From: Sebastes aleutianus
Taxonomy: Eukaryota; Chordata; Actinopteri; Perciformes; Sebastidae
Length of the DNA stretch: 64,000 nt
Assembly: GCA_916700875.1 (NCBI GenBank)
Contig: CAKAKS010000283.1
Coordinates: 62,001-126,000 of the forward strand
Direction of reading: 5' to 3'
The notes under the pieces were generated by a model. The model was not told the DNA's origin. It was given only the letters and a program-made list of their open reading frames with translations, and did not search any database. Positions 41,700 through 53,888 of the stretch are shown one piece after another (position 1 is the first letter of the stretch; every line of letters starts with the position of its first letter). A program made the translations under genes and the position numbers.

Positions 41700-44594
41700 G
41701 GTCGAAGTGATTTATTAGGATTTTTATAACGGAGGTGTTTTCTTGTCAGTTAGTTCTTTATAGGAGAGAATCGTGTAATTTTAAAGTACATGAAGAAAAT
41801 ATAGAGATTAAGGTTATGAAAAAATCAGATTGATCTCTTTAAGCAAATTACATGATGGAACACATTCCTTGGTTGTTGTAAAATATATTTCCAAAGCACA
41901 GAATGAGAAACTAAAGCATAAATGGAGGCAGAATAAGTTGTGTGAAGCATTCTCACCAAAATGGTGTTTGTGATGTAAATATGCTGCAAGAACTGGGACG
42001 AGTAGATTTACTGTCATAATTATATTTCTACGTTTATCTACAGATTTTTTTATTTTATTTTCCAAGGACCTACAACCTTAACTTTACATTCAAAAAAGCT
42101 ATAATTTTAAATCACATAATCACAAAAAGCTTAATTTTACCTTGTTTATTTTTTACATTTCACAATTGCTTCATTGTGTTTCATAGTAACTGGTTACTTT
42201 CATAGATAAACGCTTCAGTTCCTTCACTTGTTTTATGTGCAAACAAATCAGTTTAGCAGTGATGATGCAGAATTACATTCTATTCATTTTATATCATTTT
42301 GAACAAATATTTTCACAGTCAACATACCAAATAATACAGTTGATAGTGTTGATTTATGGGTATAATTTTCATTCTGTTTAGTTTCACAAGGTGGAGACAA
42401 AGTACACTTTTACTTTTTACAGGCTGGCGAGGATTTCGATCATTTTATTTCCACTTTGTCACATTTGTTTACATGGATATTATTGTTTCCTGCACAGTTT
42501 CACCAACACCTGACCTTTCTTAAGGGTATTGTAGAAAATGTCTTTATTACTTATCCTTCAAAATATTTCTAACTATCCCTCTGGGTATCTGGGAGACAAT
42601 CATAAGTGACTGTGCCTCTTGATATCTTGCTTCATTCAGTAATTGTTCATGTAATTATCTCAGAAATCAGATACACAAATAGAATTATTCAGCTCTAAAG
42701 AGGCTGCCTGTTAGTTTGTGTTACTGTAGCATCTTCATTTAAATTCTGATGTTGTGGATACAGATTGCTAATAAATAAAATACTTTATCATTATTTCCAT
42801 GTTTCTTTTACATTCTTCCTTCTGTGCTTTTCTCATTCTTTCATTTTCTGTTGGTGTTAACCAAAAGAAAAACTCCACTCAGCTGTTTAGTGACATGTAG
42901 AAGTGCATACAGGTGGTGAGGGACACTGTGTGCACCAACACTGGTGTGCTGCAGTTAGATATTCCTGTCCTCTGTTAGAAGGTGCAGGTGACTGACTATG
43001 ATGAAGAAACAAATGACTATCCACAGTCTTTTCCAACAAAACTGTCCAGGACTTAAATCCACTTTCAGCAGAACATGTGTAATGTTATCTGTAAATATAC
43101 ACTAAAAATAATAATCAATATATGTAATAAGGAATATTAAAGCTGTAAGGTTTTCTCTCCACATCAACATACTGTAGAATGAGTAGAGTGGAGCAGTGGT
43201 GGAAGAAGTATTCAGAGCCTTTACTTAAGTAAAAGTACTAATACAACAGTGTGAAAATACTCCACTACAAGTTAAAGTCCTGCATTCAGAACCGTACTTA
43301 GGTAAAAGTATGTATCAGCAAAATGCATTTCAAGTAAAAGTACTCATTGTGCAGTAAAATGTTCCCGTCAGTGTTTTACTATTATATCTGATGTTTCTGG
43401 ATTAATATTCCTGTTACATTAATGTGTATGCTGCATTTTACTGCTGTAGATGTTTAAGGTTGTGTTGATTTTAACTCCTTTATATACTGTTGGGTAGTTT
43501 AATCTACAGCAATGCATCATATTCTATAAGATCGTCATATGTTTGTTTGTAGTGTTGCTGTCCTAAAAAGTCAACTTTTCATGGTGTCAGAAAAACAGCC
43601 CAGTTTTCAGTGTTGTGACGATGCATTTTCCAGCTGATTCCAGAGGCTTTTTTAAATAGTAAATTTAGCTTAAGAAGTACTGTAGGAGAAATGTCTCAAC
43701 CCATAAAGGAACATTTCATCCTTCAGTTTATCACAAAAATTCAAAATCAACACATCTGGAGATACAGTACATGGTTTTCAGGAAGAAAAATTGTAATCTG
43801 AAAAGTAACTAAAGCTGTCAGACAAATGTAGTGGAGGAAATAGTACAATATTTCCCTCTGAGATGTAGTGGACTAGAAGTATAAAGTTGCATGAATTGGA
43901 AGTACTCAAGTAAAGATCAAGTACAACAAGAACAAGTTTGTTCTTAAGTACAGTTATTGAGTAAATGCACCACTGGAGTGATGAATAAATATACATGGTG
44001 CAGGATAAATATGTGGAAATGGTAAAACACTGATGCAACAATCACAATCTGGTGCAAACGTGCTGAATATTTATAACACAAATTGATCCAGTATTTAAGA
44101 GTATAGTAGCAAAGTAACACGACCACACAGACTGAGGAATGTACCATGCCTTGTGCTGCCTTGAGGTCTCCAGTGCTAGCTTTAAATAGTGCTAACTGTG
44201 AGCTGGATTCACTTTATGTTTAGCAATAACTGCAATGTTTGGGACATAACCATACAACCATTTAACCAGCCAACTTACAGTTTCATGCACGCATACATAC
44301 ACATGTCCACAAAGAAAAGACCCTCCTTCGCAACAAGCTAGTATGACATGGTTGATACCAATGGATTCACAAGGTGCATTAATGCGTTAAAGTAATTAGT
44401 GGGAGTTAAAACAAATTTGCGTTAATACGTTATTATTGTGTTAACTTTTACAGATATATGTAAATCAAGATATAAAATGACTAATCCAAAGCTAGAAGAG
44501 TTAAATCATATCGCCCACCTTGAACATACAGTGTGTATATTCCTCACACTACATATATTTATCCTAATATCTCTGCTTCCATGTGTCGCTCCAG
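41700..44594. repeat. Type A spacer, copy 5
   Basis: TRIM 3' flank carrying the 140-bp extra segment at about 42501-42639. AATAAA signals lie near 42771, the hAT MITE at 43194-43975, then the flank with the same 100-bp loss before the GTTAA-rich repeat as the unit at 20607. No gene is seen. Confidence 0.65.
43194..43975. mobile_element. hAT-like MITE (CAGTGGTGG ends), copy 5
   Basis: 782-bp copy with the same ends and duplicated flanks as the copy at 10074. Confidence 0.78.
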
Positions 44595-44854
44595 GTTTTG
44601 TCCAAAGCGGTTGGACGTGCCACTACTCCATCCTGTTCCGGATGCTGATGCAGGTGATCATGTGGATGTTTTTTGTGCCGTGTGAGATTGGAGCTCAGAC
44701 TGTCGTCTACTGTGCTGTGTCAGATGAAGCTGCCAAACACAGCGGAGGTTACTTCGTCGACTGCCGACCAGCTACTCTGCGTCCTTTCGCAAGAGACGCT
44801 GGTGTGGCAAAGAAACTGTGGGAGGCCAGTGAGAGACTGGTGAAACTGGCCTGA
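44595..44854 (+). pseudogene. Orphan DHRS13/RDH-like terminal exon, copy 5
   Basis: Open exon of consensus sequence with stop at 44852-44854 and an acceptor at 44594. The sequence before the acceptor has Ile-Phe-Ile-Leu in place of Ile-Ser-Leu-Leu, as in copies 4 and 6. Confidence 0.7.
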
Positions 44855-45428
44855 TGGTGGAGCTGATTCTTAGAGAGTTATTTATGGTTATGTTCGTTTT
44901 TTTTATATTTATGTTTTTCATTCACATTTTTGCTGCGTACCATGCATGAGCACATTTTTATTTAATAAAAATATGATTTCATGATTTAACACTTTGGTTG
45001 AATAACACATGATTTGACATGGTGGTTATTTCTTAAAACATGTTAAACATAAAATATTAAATTTGTGTTTTAACTAGGTGTTTCTGGAGTCAAACATTTG
45101 TTTACAATGTCAACGCATTTTATTATGTATGTTTTGTTTTTCACTTAAAAATAAATATTTTTTTAAACAGGTAACAATGCTAAGGCTCATTATGTGGAAA
45201 GTTTCTGTAAAATATGTTAAATAATCAAATAGCTTCATCTGCTGGTTAAAAAATTAAATGTCAGTTATTTACTTAAAAGAATAGAAACTGAAACTTAAAG
45301 CTGATTTCAACATTGCTGAGACGCCATTACAGGGTGAAGGATCTCCACTGTAAACACAGATCAGAAGGATTGTAACCTGTAATTCAAAGAGACACAGATT
45401 TGGTGAGTCTTGCTGTGTAATTGAGGAA
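44855..45428 (+). promoter_or_regulatory. Promoter region of the TRIM gene at 45429
   Basis: Contains AATAAA near 44962, a CTCF-like site weakened to GCTTCATCTGCTGG (45232-45245), an ISRE at 45283-45296 and a donor-like GTGAGT at 45403-45408. The 5' leader after the donor-like site is shortened, as in the gene at 7269. Confidence 0.5.
45283..45296 (+). promoter_or_regulatory. ISRE
   Basis: AGAAACTGAAACTT with both half sites, 133 bp before the TRIM ATG at 45429. Confidence 0.65.
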
Positions 45429-46853
45429 ATGGCTGAGAAAATTGTTCTTCTTGAAAGTTTCCTGAACTGCCATGTGTGTTCAGAGACTTTCAGAGATCCT
45501 GTGTCTCTGAGCTGCAACCACAGCTTCTGTTCAAGCTGCCTGAAGAAATTCTGGGAACAAGCTGAAAACAAAAACTGTCCCATTTGTAAAACAAAGTCCT
45601 CAACGGATGAACCAGCAGTGAACTTTGCTCTGAAGGAACTGTCTGACTCGTTTGCTGGGAGACAGAAAGCTGGATCATCTGAGACAGGAAAAGAAGAGAA
45701 GAAAGAGGAGGTGGTGTGTGATAAACATCCGGAAGTCCCATATTGGTTCTGTGAGGATGAAGAGAGAGCTGTGTGTCCTCTCTGTGAGTTTTCTCTCCAC
45801 CAGAGTCACAAGGTGGTTCCTATAGAACAAGCAGTCAGTGACCTGAAGGACCAGCTGAAATCTGACTTAAAGTCTCTACAGGACAAGAGGGACAAACACA
45901 AACAAGTAGAGAAAAAATACGATGAAATGATTAAACACTCCAAGAAGCAGCTGTTGTCCACAGAGAAGCAGATCAGAGCAGAGTTCAACAAGCTCCACCA
46001 GTTCCTGAAAGAGGAAGAGGAGTCCAGACTGGCAGCTCTGAGGGAGGAAGAGGAGCAGAAGGGGAAGACTATCAGCAGAGAGATGAAGATGATTCAGGAG
46101 CACATCTCCTCTCTGTCAGACAGTATCTCTGCTGTTGAAGAAGACCTGCAGAAACACAACGTGCCCTTCCTCAGCAGTTATAAAGCCACTCAGACCAGAG
46201 CCAGAGTCCAGTGCTCACTGTCAGATCCACAGCTGGTCTCAGGAGCGCTGATAGATGTGGCCAAACACCTGGGCAACCTGTCCTTCAGAGTCTGGGAGAA
46301 GATGAAGGACAAGGTCCACTTCAGTCCTGTCATTCTGGACCCAAACACTGCAAAACCCGGTCTCTATCTGTCTGATGATCTGACCAGTGTGAGACGTGGA
46401 GACACAATTCAGCAGCTTCCTGACAATCCAGAGAGAAACACTAAGTATGCCACTGTTCTGGGCTCTGAGGGCTTCAGCTCAGGGAAACACAGCTGGGAGG
46501 TGGAGGTGGGAGACCATCCTCACTGGCTTGTAGGTTTGGCTAAAGAGTCAGTTGACAGGAAGGGAGAGGCAAACGCTTCACCAGAATATGGAATCTGGTG
46601 TTTAGCTCATCGCAGTGGAAAATACACTGATGTTTTTGGTGAGACAGTCAGAGTGAAGAAGAGTCTCCAGAGGATCAGAGTCCAGCTGGACTATGACAGG
46701 GGGGAGGTGTCCTTCTACGACCCTGAAGACATGACTCACATCTGCACTCTCAGAGACACTTTCACTGAGAAACTCTTCCCATTGTTCAATATTGGACCAG
46801 CTGGTGATGCTAAAACTGCTGATATCAAAATCTGCCAAACTGAGATTCTCTGA
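45429..46853 (+). CDS. TRIM E3 ubiquitin ligase, NF7/A33/TRIM35-like (474 aa)
   Basis: Complete gene. The N-terminus is Met-Ala-Glu-Lys-Ile-Val-Leu-Leu. RING is intact. The B-box is PEVPYWFCED with CPLCEF instead of CPVCEF. Gly replaces Glu in the linker Glu-Thr-Gly-Lys. The coiled coil has Met-Ile-Lys. Loops are KPGLYL (as in the gene at 7269), RRGDTI and NTKYAT (as in the gene at 16635), His-Trp-Leu, and Glu-Ala-Asn-Ala-Ser in the long loop, a clear mosaic of segments found elsewhere in the array. The last strand region reads Leu-Phe-Asn-Ile-Gly-Pro. It ends at TGA after Glu-Ile-Leu. Confidence 0.92.
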   Translation: MAEKIVLLESFLNCHVCSETFRDPVSLSCNHSFCSSCLKKFWEQAENKNCPICKTKSSTDEPAVNFALKELSDSFAGRQKAGSSETGKEEKKEEVVCDKHPEVPYWFCEDEERAVCPLCEFSLHQSHKVVPIEQAVSDLKDQLKSDLKSLQDKRDKHKQVEKKYDEMIKHSKKQLLSTEKQIRAEFNKLHQFLKEEEESRLAALREEEEQKGKTISREMKMIQEHISSLSDSISAVEEDLQKHNVPFLSSYKATQTRARVQCSLSDPQLVSGALIDVAKHLGNLSFRVWEKMKDKVHFSPVILDPNTAKPGLYLSDDLTSVRRGDTIQQLPDNPERNTKYATVLGSEGFSSGKHSWEVEVGDHPHWLVGLAKESVDRKGEANASPEYGIWCLAHRSGKYTDVFGETVRVKKSLQRIRVQLDYDRGEVSFYDPEDMTHICTLRDTFTEKLFPLFNIGPAGDAKTADIKICQTEIL

Positions 46854-49092
46854 GATGTTCAGGGAGGGTGGTGAGGTCGAAGTGATTTATTGGGATTTTT
46901 ATAACGGAGGTGTTTTCTTGTCAGTTAGCTCTTTATAGGAGAGAATCGTGTAATTTCAAAGTACATGAAGAAAATATAGAGATCCAGATTAAAGGAAATA
47001 TCAGATTTGATCTCTTTAAGCAAATTACATGATGGAACACATTCCTTGGTTGTTGTAAAATATATTTCCAAAGCACAGAATGAGAAACTAAAGCATAAAT
47101 GGAGGCAGAATAAGTTGTGTGAAGCATTCTCACCAAAATGGTGTTTGTGATGTAAATGTGCTGCAAGAACTGGGACGAGTAGATTTACTGTCATAATTAT
47201 ATTTTTACGTTTATCTACAGATTTTTTATTTTATTTTCCAAGGACCTACAACCTTAAATTTACTTTAAAAAAAAGCTATAATTTTAAATTGCATAATCAC
47301 AAAAAGCTTAATTTTACCTTGTTTATTTTTTACATTTCACAATTGCTTCATTGTGTTTCATAGTAACTGGTTACTTTCATAGATAAACGCTTCAGTTCCT
47401 TCACTTGTTTTATGTGCAAACAAATCAGTTTAGCAGTGATGATGCAGAATTACATTCTATTCATTTTATATCATTTTGAACAAATATTTTCAGAGTCAAC
47501 ATACCAAATAATACAGTTGATAGTGTTGATTTATGGGTATAATGTTCATTCTGTTTAGTTCCAAGAGGTGGAGACAAAGTACGCTTTATTTTTTTACAGG
47601 CTGGCGAGGATTTTGATCATTTTATTTCCACTTTGTCACATTTTTTACATGGATATTATTGTTTCCTGCACAGTTTTGTAATTGTTCATGTAATTATCTC
47701 AGAAATCAGATACAGAAATATAATTATTCAGCACTAAAGAGGCTGCCTGTTATGTTGTGTTACTGTAGCATCTTCATTTAAATTCAGATGTTGTGGATAC
47801 AGATTGCTAATAAATAAAATACTTTATCGTTATTTCCATGTTTCTTTTACATTCTTCCTTCTGTGCTTTTCTAATTTTTTTATTTTCTGTTGGTGTTAAC
47901 CAAAAGAAAAACTCCACTCAGCTGTTTAGTGACATGTAGAAGTACATACAGGTGGTGAGGGACACTGTGTGCACCAACACTGGTGTGCTGCAGTTAGATA
48001 TTCCTGTCCTCTGTTAGAAGGTGCAGGTGACTGACTATGATGAAGAAACAAATGACTATCCACAGTCTTTTCCAACAAAACTGTCCAGGACTTAAATCCA
48101 CTTTCAGCAGAACATGTGTAATGTTATCTGTAAATATACACTAAAAATAATAATCAATATATGTAGTAAGGAATATTAAAGCTGTAAGGTTTTCTCTCCA
48201 CATCAACATACTGTAGAATGAGTAGAGTGGAGCAGTGGTGGAAGAAGTATTCAGAGCCTTTACTTAAGTAAAAGTACTAATACCACAATGTGAAAATACT
48301 CCACTACAAGTTAAAGTCCTGCATCGACAACTTTACTTAGGTAAAAGTATGTATCAGCAAAATGTACTTCAAGTAAAAGTACTCATTGTGCAGTAAAATG
48401 TTCCCTGTCAGTGTTTTACTATTATATCTGATGTTTCTGGATTAATATTCCTGCTACATTAATGTGTATGCTGCATTTTACTGCTGTAGATGTTTAAGGT
48501 TGTGTTGATTTTAACTCCTTTATATACTGTTGGGTAGTTTAATCTACAGCAATGCATCATATTCTATAAGATCGTCATATGTTTGTTTGAAGTGTCGCTG
48601 TCCTAAAAAGTCAACTTTTCATGGTGTCAGAAAAACAGCCCTGTTTTCAGCTTTGTGACGATGCATTTTCCAGCTGATCCAAGAGGCTTTTTAAATAGTC
48701 TATTTAGCTTTAGAAGTACTGTAGGAGAAATGTCTCAACCCATAAAGGAACACTTCATCCTTCAATTTATCACAAACATTCAAAATCAACACATCTGGAG
48801 ATACAGTACATGGTTTTCAGGAAGAAAAAATTGTAATCTGAAAAGTAACTAAAGCTGTCAGACAAATGTAGTGGAGGAAATAGTACAATATTTCCCTCTG
48901 AGATGTAAGGGACTAGAAGTATAAAGTTGCATGAAATGGAAGTACTCAAGTAAAGAACAAGTACAACAAGAACAAGTTTGTTCTTAAGTACAGTAATTGA
49001 GTAAATGCACCACTGGAGTGATGAATAAATATACATGGTGCAGGATTAATGTGCAAGAATAGTAAAGCACTGATGCAACAATCACAATCTGG
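46854..49092. repeat. Type A spacer, copy 6
   Basis: TRIM 3' flank without the 140-bp segment. AATAAA signals lie near 47810 and the hAT MITE at 48233-49015. It switches to the C flank after AATCTGG at 49092. No gene is seen. Confidence 0.65.
48233..49015. mobile_element. hAT-like MITE (CAGTGGTGG ends), copy 6
   Basis: 783-bp copy, same ends and flanks as the copy at 10074. Confidence 0.78.
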
Positions 49093-49645
49093 ATGTAATA
49101 AACAAAGTATCACTGACGTGTTAGTAGAACAGGTTTATTGTTACATGTTCCTGTTGGCTGCAAAATAAAAAATGTTGTTAAACTGGTTCAGTGTCAGTCA
49201 GCCTCATCAAATGTTCAGTCCTCACTGGAGGACTCAAGAAAAAAACTCTCCTTGTTTCTAGTTCAGGTTTTTTTTAGGAGCTGTAGAAGTTAAATTGTTT
49301 ATTAAGTAGACAAGAAAAAAAAAATGTTAAGACCTACAATTTGCCTACAGACAATGAATTTGTGCTGTAGTGAATGAAGAGAGAAAATGTACCTCTGAAA
49401 ACATCCTGACACCATCTGCTGATGACTAATTGACATGGCAGCATTTCCTCCTAATAAGTCACCCTGTGACAGAGGTGAGTGACGATGAAAGTAGATTTTG
49501 ACATTGTTGATCAGAGTTGAGACGCCATCACAGGGTGTGAGATCTCTGCTGGAAAACACACGTTTGGATTATTTGAAGCAATCAAGAGACGGGACAGTAA
49601 CTCGGTGAGTCTTGCTTTTGAAAGACAATTTAGATACCAAGACAA
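49093..49645 (+). promoter_or_regulatory. C-flank promoter of the TRIM gene at 49646
   Basis: Homologous to 16100-16634. GACGCCATCACAGGG lies near 49520-49535 and a donor-like GTGAGT at 49605-49610. There is no ISRE. The short leader TTTAGATACC before the ATG is shared with the gene at 27049. Confidence 0.5.
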
Positions 49646-51079
49646 ATGGCTGAGAAAACTGCTCTTTTTGAAAGTTTCCTGAACTGCCATGTGTGTTCAG
49701 AGACTTTCAGAGATCCTGTGTCTCTGAGCTGCAGCCACAGCTTCTGTTCAAGCTGCCTGAAGAAATCCTGGGAACAAGCTGAAAACAAAAACTGTCCCAT
49801 TTGTGAAAAAAAATCCTCAAAGGGTTTTCCAGGAGTGAACGTTGAACTGAAGAAACTGTCTGACTCGTTTGCTGAGAGACAGAAAGCTGGATCATCTGAG
49901 CCAGAAAAAAAGAAGAAGAAGGTGGAGGTGGTGTGTGATAAACATCGGGAAGTCCCATATTGGTTCTGTAAGGATGAAGATAAAGCTGTGTGTCCTGTCT
50001 GTGAGTTTTCTCTCCACCAGAGTCACAAGGTGGTTCCTGTAGAACAAGCAGTCAGTGACCTGAAGGACCAGCTGAAATCTGACTTAAAGTCTCTACAGGA
50101 CAAGAGGGACAAACACAAACAAGTAGAGAAAACATACGATGAAGTGGTTAAACACTCCAATAAGCAGCTGTTGTCCACAGAGAAGCAGATCAGAGCAGAG
50201 TTCAACAAGCTCCACCAGTTCCTGAAAGAGGAAGAGGAGTCCAGACTGGCAGCTCTGAGGGAGGAAGAGGAGCAGAAGGGGAAGACTATCAGCAGAGAGA
50301 TGAAGAAGATTCAGGAGAACATCTCCTCTCTGTCAGACAGTATCTCTGCTGTTGAAGAAGACCTGCAGAAACACAACGTGCCCTTCCTCAGCAGTTATAA
50401 AGCCACTCAGACCAGAGCCAGAGTCCAGTGCTCACTGTCAGATCCACAGCTGGTCTCAGGAGCGCTGATAGATGTGGCCAAACACCTGGGCAACCTGTCC
50501 TTCAGAGTCTGGGAGAAGATGAAGGACAAGGTCCACTTCAGTCCTGTCATTCTGGACCCAAACACTGCATGTCCCGGTCTCTATCTGTCTGATGATCTGA
50601 CCAGTGTGAGACTTGGAGACACAAACCAGCAGCCTCCTGACAATCCAGAGAGATTCACTAATTATGTCAATGTTCTGGGCTCTGAGGGCTTCAGCTCAGG
50701 GAAACACAGCTGGGAGGTGGAGGTGGGAGACCATCCTGTCTGGAATGTAGGTTTGGCTAAAGAGTCAGTTGACAGGAAGGAGAAGGCACAATATGGAATC
50801 TGGCGTTTAACTCATCGCAGTGGAAAATACACTGATGATCTTGGTAAGACAGTCAGAGTGAAGAAGAGTCTCCAGAGGATCAGAGTCCAGCTGGACTATG
50901 ACAGGGGGGAGGTGTCCTTCTACGACCCTGAAGACATGACTCACATCTACACTCACAGAGACACTTTCACTGAGAAACTCTTCCCATATTTCACTATTGG
51001 ACAGGCTGGTGATGCTAAAACTGCTGATATCAAAATCTGTCAAACTGAGATTCTCTGTGATGTTCAGGGAGGGTGGTGA
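49646..51079 (+). CDS. TRIM E3 ubiquitin ligase, NF7/A33/TRIM35-like (477 aa)
   Basis: Complete gene and the most divergent readable copy in the N-terminal half. It has Lys-Lys-Ser-Trp-Glu for Lys-Lys-Phe-Trp-Glu in the RING, Cys-Glu-Lys-Lys after the last RING cysteine, Val-Asn-Val-Glu-Leu-Lys-Lys in the linker, and a lysine-rich run (EPEKKKKKVEV) where the others have EKEEKK. The RING and B-box ligands remain. The coiled coil has Ser-Asn-Lys-Gln and Lys-Lys-Ile-Gln-Glu-Asn. Loops are CPGLYL, RLGDTN with Gln-Gln-Pro-Pro, FTNYVN, Val-Trp-Asn, and a long loop shortened by four residues (Lys-Glu-Lys-Ala-Gln-Tyr). The C-terminus is the long form CDVQGGW. Confidence 0.92.
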   Translation: MAEKTALFESFLNCHVCSETFRDPVSLSCSHSFCSSCLKKSWEQAENKNCPICEKKSSKGFPGVNVELKKLSDSFAERQKAGSSEPEKKKKKVEVVCDKHREVPYWFCKDEDKAVCPVCEFSLHQSHKVVPVEQAVSDLKDQLKSDLKSLQDKRDKHKQVEKTYDEVVKHSNKQLLSTEKQIRAEFNKLHQFLKEEEESRLAALREEEEQKGKTISREMKKIQENISSLSDSISAVEEDLQKHNVPFLSSYKATQTRARVQCSLSDPQLVSGALIDVAKHLGNLSFRVWEKMKDKVHFSPVILDPNTACPGLYLSDDLTSVRLGDTNQQPPDNPERFTNYVNVLGSEGFSSGKHSWEVEVGDHPVWNVGLAKESVDRKEKAQYGIWRLTHRSGKYTDDLGKTVRVKKSLQRIRVQLDYDRGEVSFYDPEDMTHIYTHRDTFTEKLFPYFTIGQAGDAKTADIKICQTEILCDVQGGW

Positions 51080-53436
51080 GGTCGAAGTGATTTATTAGGA
51101 TTTTTATAACGGAGGTGTTTTCTTGTCAGTTAGTTCTTTATGGTAGAGAATCGTGTAATTTCAAAGTACATGAAGAAAATATAGAGATTAAGGTTAAAGA
51201 AAAAAAATCAGATTTGATCTCTTTAAGCAAATTACATGATGGAACACATTCCTTGGTTGTTGTAAAATATATTTCCGAAGCACAGAATGAGAAACTAAAG
51301 CATAAATGGAGGCAGAATAAGTTGTGTGAAGCATTCTCGCCAAAATGGTGTTTGTGATGTAAATATGCTGCAAGAACTGGGACGAGTAGATTTACTGTCA
51401 TAATTATATTCTGACGTTTATCTACAAATTTTTTTATTTTATTTTCCAAGGACCTACAACCTTAAGTTTACATTAAAAAAAGTTATAATTTTAAATTACA
51501 TAATCACAAAAAGCCTAATTTTACCTTGTTTATTTTTTACATTTCACAATTGCTTCATTGTGTTTCATAGTAACTGGTTACTTTCATAGATAAACGCTTC
51601 AGTTCCTTCACTTGTTTTATGTGTAAACAAATCAGATTAGCAGTGATGATGCAGAATTACATTCTATTCATTTTATATCATTTTGAATAAATATTTTCAG
51701 AGTCAACATACCAAATAATACAGTTGATAGTGTTGATTTATGGGTATAATGTTCATTCTGTTTAGTTCCACAAGGTGGAGACAAAGTACACTTTTGTTTT
51801 TTTACAGGCTGAAGTGGATTTTGATCATTTTATTTCCACTTTGTCACATTTTTTACATGGATATTATTGTTTCCTGCACAGTTTCATCAAAACCTGACCT
51901 TTGTTAAGGGTATTGTAGAAAATGTCTTTATTACTTATCCTTCAAAATATTTCTAACTATCCCTCTGGGTATCTGGGAGACAATCATAAGTGAATGTACC
52001 TCTTGATATGTTGCTTCTTTCAGTAATTGTTTATGTAATTATCTCAGAAATCAGATACACAAATAGAATTATTCAGCACTAAAGAGGCTGCCTGTTATGT
52101 TGTGTTACTGTAGCATCTTCATTTAAATTCAGATGTTGTGGATACAGATTGCTAATAAATAAAATACTTTATCATTATTTCCATGTTTCTTTTACATTCT
52201 TCCATCTGTGCTTTTCTAATTTTTTATTTTCTGTTGGTGTTAACCAAAAGAAAAACTCCACTCAGCTGTTTAGTGACATGTAGAAGTACATACAGGTGGT
52301 GAGGGACACTGTGTGCACCAACACTGGTGTGCTGCAGTTAGATCTTCCTGTCCTCTGTTAGAAGGTGCAGGTGACTGACTATGATGAAGAAACAAATGAC
52401 TATCCACAGTCTTTTCCAACAAAACTGTCCAGGACTTAAATCCACTTTCAGCAGAACATGTGTAATGTTATCTGTAAATATACACTAAAAATAATTATCA
52501 ATATATGTAATAAGGAATATTAAAGCTGTAAGGTTTTCTCTCCACATCAACATACTGTAGAATGAGTAGAGTGGAGCAGTGGTGGAAGAAGTATTCAGAG
52601 CCTTTACTTAAGTAAAAGTACTAATACAACACTGTGAAAATACTCCACTACAAGTTAAAGTCCTGCATTCAGAACCGTACTTAGGTAAAAGTATGTATCA
52701 GCAAAATGTATTTCAAGTAAAAGTACTCATTGTGCAGTAAAATGTTCCCGTCAGTGTTTTACTATTATATCTGATGTTTCTGGATTAATATTCCTGCTAC
52801 ATTAATGTGTATGCTGCATTTTACTGCTGTAGATGTTTAAGGTTGTGTTGATTTTAACTCCTTTATATACTGTTGGGTAGTTTAATCTACAGCAATGCAT
52901 CATATTCTATAAGATCGTCATACAGTATGTTTGTAGTGATGCTGTCCTAAAAAGTCAACTTTTCATGGTGTCAGAAAAACAGCCCAGTCTTCAGCGTTGT
53001 GACGATGCATTTTCCAGCTGATCCAAGAGGCTTTTTTAAATAGTAAATTTAGCTTAAGAAGTACTGTAGGAGAAATGTCTCAACCCATAAAGGAACATTT
53101 CATCCTTCAGTTTATCACAAACATTCAAAATCAACACATCTGGAGATACAGTACATGGTTTTCAGGAAGAAAAATTGTAATCTGAAAAGTAACTAAAGCT
53201 GTCAGACAAATGTAGTGGAGGAAATAGTACAATATTTCTCTCTGAGATGTAGTGGACTAGAAGTATAAAGTTGCATGAAATGGAAGTACTCAAGTAAAGA
53301 ACAAGTACAACAAGAACAAGTTTGTTCTTAAGTACAGTTATTGAGTAAATGCACCACTGGAGTGATGAATAAATATACATGGTGCAGGATAAATGTGCAA
53401 GAATAGTAAAGCACTGATGCAACAATCACAATCTGG
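51080..53436. repeat. Type A spacer, copy 7
   Basis: TRIM 3' flank with the 140-bp extra segment at about 51885-52023. AATAAA signals lie near 52155 and the hAT MITE at 52577-53359, then the C flank from 53437. No gene is seen. Confidence 0.65.
52577..53359. mobile_element. hAT-like MITE (CAGTGGTGG ends), copy 7
   Basis: 783-bp copy with the same ends and flanks as the copy at 10074, followed by the right-flank octamer GAGTGATG. Confidence 0.78.
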
Positions 53437-53888
53437 ATGTAATAAACAAAGTATCACGGACGTGTTAGCAGAACAGGTTTATTGTTACATGTTCCTGTTG
53501 GCTGCAAAATAAAATATGTTGTTAAACTGGTTTAGTGTCAGTCAGCCTCATCAAATGTTCAGTCCTCACTGGAGGACTCAAGAAAAAAACTCTCCTTGTT
53601 TCTAGTTCAGGGTTTTTTATGAGCTTTAGAAGTTAAATTCTTTATTAAGTAGACAAGAAACAAAAGAAATGTTAAGACCTATAATTTGACTACAGACGAA
53701 GACGAATTTGTACTGTAGTGAATGAAGAGAGAAAATGTACCTCTGAAAACACCATCTGCTGATGACTAATTGACATGGCAGCATTTCCTCCTAATAATTC
53801 ACCCTGTGACGGAGGTGAGTGAAGATGAAAGAAGATTTTTGACATTGTTGAGCAGAGCTCAGACGCCATTACAGGGTGCCTGTGTGCA
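53437..53888 (+). promoter_or_regulatory. C flank cut off by a deletion
   Basis: Follows the C flank up to GACGCCATTACAGGGTG (53862-53878) and then, after the filler CCTGTGTG, joins the PRY at CAAACACTGC. The donor-like site, leader, ATG, RING, B-box and coiled coil are gone. A hexamer-scale gap (CATCCTGA) also lies near 53750. Confidence 0.6.
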
